Of a stretch of DNA of 64,000 nt, positions 61,026 through 64,000 are shown one piece after another (position 1 is the stretch's first letter; every line of letters starts with the position of its first letter). The position numbers and the translations under genes were made by a program. The stretch is from Elephas maximus indicus (Eukaryota > Chordata > Mammalia > Proboscidea > Elephantidae), in the NCBI RefSeq assembly GCF_024166365.1, contig NC_064837.1:82083553-82147552 (forward strand), written 5' to 3'. The notes under the pieces are model-generated. The model saw only the letters and a list, made by a program, of their open reading frames with translations, was not told where the DNA came from and did not search any database.

Positions 61026-61406
61026 TATCTAAGTGTGGTGATGAGAATAGAAATTTTAAGAAAAGCTTTTTTATTTCCCTTCCACAGACATCTATGGTTA
61101 AAGGAAGTCATGGTCCTCATTTATCTTTGATGTAGCTTTTTCTCACTGGGTTTTTTAAGAAAATAATTTTCCTGGTCCCAGCTTGATATCTCTGCATGTG
61201 CAATAACTAACCACTGTGCATGGGACTTAATTTGGCTTCCTTTCCCCATTGTATGAGTCCTAGTAAAGTCCAATACCTATATCAATGCCTTTTTCATGTC
61301 TGTTACCTGTATTGACGTTTTTCAGGACTCATTCACAATATTTCTAGATAGTGCAGATTTCTCTTACTTTTCCAGTAGCTCAATCATTCCTCTTACACCC
61401 TATATA
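61026..61406. other. Intergenic sequence, nothing recognised
   Basis: No nameable repeat or gene. Confidence 0.45.
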
Positions 61407-61654
61407 TATATACATATAAAACGAGATCAAACCAGTTGCCCCTGAGTCAATTCCAACTCATAGTGACCCTATAGAACAGAGATGAATTGCCCCATAGGGT
61501 TTCTAAGGCTCTAAATCTTTATGGAAGCAGACTGCCACACCTTTCTCCTGTGGAATAGGCTGGTGAGTTCAAATTGCTTACCTTTTGATTAGCATCAGAG
61601 CACTTAACCACTGTGCCACCAGAACTCATATATAGGTGTGTATATACATATAAA
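61407..61654 (-). mobile_element. tRNA-derived SINE, longest form, possible 14-bp target duplication
   Basis: Antisense SINE of about 220 bases. Compared with the 165-base form it has an extra internal block (AATCTTTATGGAAGCAGACTGCCACACC, about 61515-61550). TATATACATATAAA lies on both sides (61407-61420 and 61641-61654), but the sequence is low complexity. Confidence 0.82.
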
Positions 61655-61740
61655 CCTACCAGAGCTCATATATACATATATTTATATATACACACACATA
61701 TATATACCCACACAAACATACAAAAATACAAGTATATTTT
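61655..61740 (+). repeat. TA/CA-rich simple repeat
   Basis: Imperfect TATATATACACACACATATATA-type sequence around 61660-61720. The short open frames over it (Tyr/Ile/His repeats) are an artefact of the repeat. Confidence 0.8.
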
Positions 61741-61800
61741 TTATTTCTTTCATCAGTTTGAGGCCTTTTGTGCCAGAGATATATTTTTCAAATTACCTGC

Positions 61801-62325
61801 TGTCTCAGCTATCTAGTGCTGCTATAACAGAAGTACCACAAGTGGATGGATGGCTTTAACATAGAGACATTTTTTCTCTCACAGCATAGCAGGCTAGAAG
61901 TCTGAATTCAGGGTGCTAGCTCCAGGAGAAGGCCTTCTCCCTCTGTTGGCTCTGGGGGAAAGTCCTTGTCATCAATATTTCCCAGTAAAGAGATCCTAAG
62001 CACAGGGACCCCCAGTCCAAAGGATACTCTATTCTCCTGGCTCTTGTTTCTTGGTGGTATGATGTCCCCCTGTCTCTCTGCTTGCTTCTCTCTTTTATAT
62101 CTCAAAAGAGATTGACTTAAAACACAACCCAGTCTTGTAAACTGAGACCTTCCTCATTAACATGACTGCCACTAATCCTACCTCATTAACATCATAGAGG
62201 TAGGGTTTACAGTGTGTAGAAAAATCACATCACTCGAAAAAATGGTGGACCATCACACAATACTGGGAATCATGGTCTAGTCAAGTTGACACACATTTTT
62301 GGTGGACACAATTCAAGCCATAACA
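61801..62325 (-). mobile_element. Solo LTR (MaLR/ERVL-like)
   Basis: 525 bases with TG...CA ends in the opposite orientation to 54665. Flanks CCTGC (61796-61800) and TCTGC (62326-62330) agree at four of five bases, the difference being a C/T transition. Contains the same internal blocks as the other family members (GTTGGCTCTGG, GGTGGTATGATGTCCCCCTG, AATACTGGGAATCATGG). Confidence 0.87.
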
Positions 62326-62404
62326 TCTGCCGTATTTTAAGAAGTGAAAGACCCTTCTCCTTCTTTAAGTTTTTAAGTCTAGACATTTTATTAAAAATAT
62401 TATT

Positions 62405-62912
62405 AGCTAGATGGTGCCCGGCCACAACCGATGACTGCCCTGACAGGGAGCACAACAGAGAACCCCTGAGGGAGCAGGAGAACAGTGGGGTGCAGACCCC
62501 AAATTCTCATAAAAAGACCAGGCTTAATGGTCTGACTGAGACTAGAAGAATCCCGGCGGTCGTGGTCCCCAAACCTTCTGTTGGCCCAGGACAGGAACCA
62601 ACTCCTCAGACATGGATTGGACCGGACAGTGGGTTGGAGAGAGATGCTGATGAGGAGTGAGCTACTTGTATCAGGTGGACACTTGAGACTGTGTTGGCAT
62701 CTCCTGTCTGGAGGGGAGATGGGAGGGTAGAGAGGGTTAGAAACTGGCAAAACGGTCCCGAAAGGAGAGACTGGAAGGAGGGAGCGGGCTGACTCATTAG
62801 GGGGAGAGTAAATGGGAGTATGTAGTAAGGTGTATATAAGTTTATATGTGAGAGACTGACTTGATTTGTAAACTTTCACTTAAAGCACAATAAAAATTAT
62901 TTTAAAAAATAT
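62405..62912 (+). mobile_element. L1 3'-end fragment (3'UTR only)
   Basis: Matches the last ~500 bases of the 3'UTR of L1 copies A (from about 5690) and B, ending AAAGCACAATAAAAATT and an A-rich tail. Severe 5' truncation. ATATTATT occurs on both sides (62397-62404 and 62913-62920), possibly the target duplication, though AT-rich. High identity to copy A suggests a fairly recent insertion. The two 60-158 codon open frames here are fortuitous. Confidence 0.9.
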
Positions 62913-62929
62913 ATATTATTGATACCATA

Positions 62930-63430
62930 GACAACAGGGTTAAATGGTTCCCCTTCCTCCCATCACACCTGGGCCACATCACACACTTTTGACAAGAAAT
63001 TCTGTGTAGCAGCTCAAGGCCATGTTACTGCTTCTCTGCTCAAGTTTGCTTCGCTACCCACCAACCTTCCCCCCACTCCATTTGGACATGAGCAATAAGC
63101 CACAAAGCTGTCCTTAGATAAACTTCATATTTCATACCACCCTAAAATCCACATGCCCCCAGCCACCATATTGCACCCCCTACTGCACCCCTGTATGTGT
63201 TCATTTCCTGAAATTGTCTGCCAGTTCTTAGAAACTTCAGGAATTATGCATAAGTTCCCTATCACAAACCCTGCAACTGCACTAGAATCCCCAACCTCAG
63301 GGAGCTTGATTTGAGACTTAATCTTTGAGCTCCTTGCTTGACCGGCTTGCAATAAAGTCTGTTTTCTCTTTTTCAGAGGCCTGGTGTCTCTCAATTGACT
63401 CAAGGGGTCGTGCCGGGCAGGACCCACCCT
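62930..63430 (+). mobile_element. ERV1-like solo LTR (tentative)
   Basis: A C-rich block with a clear polyadenylation signal AATAAA at 63351-63356, then TCTGTTTTCTCTTTTTCAG and GGTGTCTCTCAATTGACTC...GGCAGGACCCACC, the arrangement of R/U5 in gammaretrovirus-like (ERV1) LTRs. No primer-binding site or viral gene follows. Ends are approximate and no target duplication was established. Confidence 0.55.
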
Positions 63431-63489
63431 CATCCAGTTACAATACTATAATGATGCATAGATTACCACATCTTTTATTGGTCAGTTAA

Positions 63490-63794
63490 TTCATTTTCTG
63501 TGTCTGTTATAGCAAATTGCTACAAACTGAGTGACTTAAAACAACAGAAATTTAGTCTTCCACAGCTCAGGAGGCCAGAAATCCAAAGACAGAAATACCT
63601 GAGCCTTAATTAAGCTGTCATGGCAGAACCACACCACACACTCTTCAGAGGCTCCAGGGGAGAATCTGTTCATTGCCTCTTCCAGCTTCTGGTGGCTGTC
63701 TCTATTTCATGGCTGTGGCTTCATCATCCAATCTCTGCCTCTGTGGTCACATTGTCATCTCCGCCTGTGTCTTTATGAAATCTCTCTGCTTCTC
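63490..63794 (-). mobile_element. MLT/MST-like LTR fragment
   Basis: GTCTGTTATAGCAAATTGCTACAAACTGAGTGACTTAAAACAACAGAAATTT is the complement of a MaLR LTR 3' end, followed by CAGGAGGCCAGAAATCC and CTTCCAGCTTCTGGTGGC, also typical of these LTRs. It grades into the minisatellite. Confidence 0.6.
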
Positions 63795-64000
63795 CCTTCA
63801 TTCTCCCTATATTCTTCCGTATTTTATATCCTTCTATATTCTATATCCTTCTGTATTCTTCTATATTCTATTTTCCATATTCTTCAGTATTCTATATTCT
63901 AACTTTTATTTTCTGTATTTTGTACTCTATATTCTTCTATATTCTGTATTCTCTATTCCATATTCTACATTATACATACTATATTCTGTTTTCTGTGTTC
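63795..64000 (+). repeat. TATTCT-rich minisatellite, open at window end
   Basis: Imperfect repeats of about 10-14 bases based on TATATTCTTC and TATATTCTGTATTC, more than 14 irregular units, continuing past base 64000. It appears to have grown inside or at the end of the LTR fragment. Confidence 0.85.

Noticed and set aside
61613-61860. Tyr/His/Ile-rich open frames
   Set aside because: They translate the TA/CA simple repeat and the adjacent LTR.
6188-64000. Intact host protein-coding exons or a non-repeat multi-gene system
   Set aside because: After removing LINE, SINE, LTR and OR pseudogene sequence, no remaining open frame carries a recognisable motif, and I saw no plausible exon-intron arrangement by eye.

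Overview
The window is intergenic DNA from a placental mammal, most likely an elephant or another afrotherian. The evidence for this is tRNA-derived SINEs whose 3' end is T-rich and shares its last ~35 bases with the 3' end of an RTE-type LINE, found beside long L1 elements; I recognise that combination from elephant sequence but could not search. There is no intact host gene. The only host gene remains are two olfactory receptor pseudogenes of the OR6C type, both on the + strand (30571-31524 and 52154-53087). Almost everything else is layered retrotransposon sequence with a moderate amount of AT-rich single-copy DNA.

Layout. 1-6187: L1 copy A (+), cut by the window start, with an internal duplication in its endonuclease region. 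6811-10045: a repeat unit (unit A) abutting a nearly full-length RTE (-). 11011-17845: L1 copy B (+). 18001-19160: RTE pieces (-), one split by an LTR. 19165-20330: ancient L1 (+). 20405-28705: full-length L1 copy C (-) with an 0.88 kb RTE in its inter-ORF spacer. 29702-30156: solo LTR with a perfect 5-bp target duplication. 30571-31524: OR pseudogene 1. 31550-37460: AT-rich DNA with several SINEs and an LTR carrying a SINE. 37704-46700: full-length old L1 copy D (-), interrupted by an LTR, with a tandem array of about nine 165-212 bp units in its 5'UTR. 47370-49547: ancient L1 pieces and a SINE. 52154-53087: OR pseudogene 2. 54665-55187: second solo LTR with a perfect 5-bp target duplication. 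55865-57430: ancient L1 (+) holding an LTR that holds two SINEs. 58540-61025: L1 copy E, then a second copy of the repeat unit (unit B) abutting another RTE piece, plus a ~160-bp direct repeat. 61421-64000: SINE, LTRs, a short L1 3' end, an ERV1-like LTR and a TATTCT-rich minisatellite running off the window end.

How it fits together. L1 (poly-A, own ORF1/ORF2) and RTE (single ORF, GTT-rich 3' end) are two independent reverse-transcription systems. The SINEs appear to use the RTE machinery because their tails match it. The olfactory receptor remnants suggest the edge or interior of a decaying OR cluster. No promoter, CRISPR, rRNA or functional tRNA gene is supported. The most unusual structure is the tandem 5'UTR array of L1 copy D. 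Boundaries of old repeats are approximate, generally within 10-50 bases; target duplications are exact where given.
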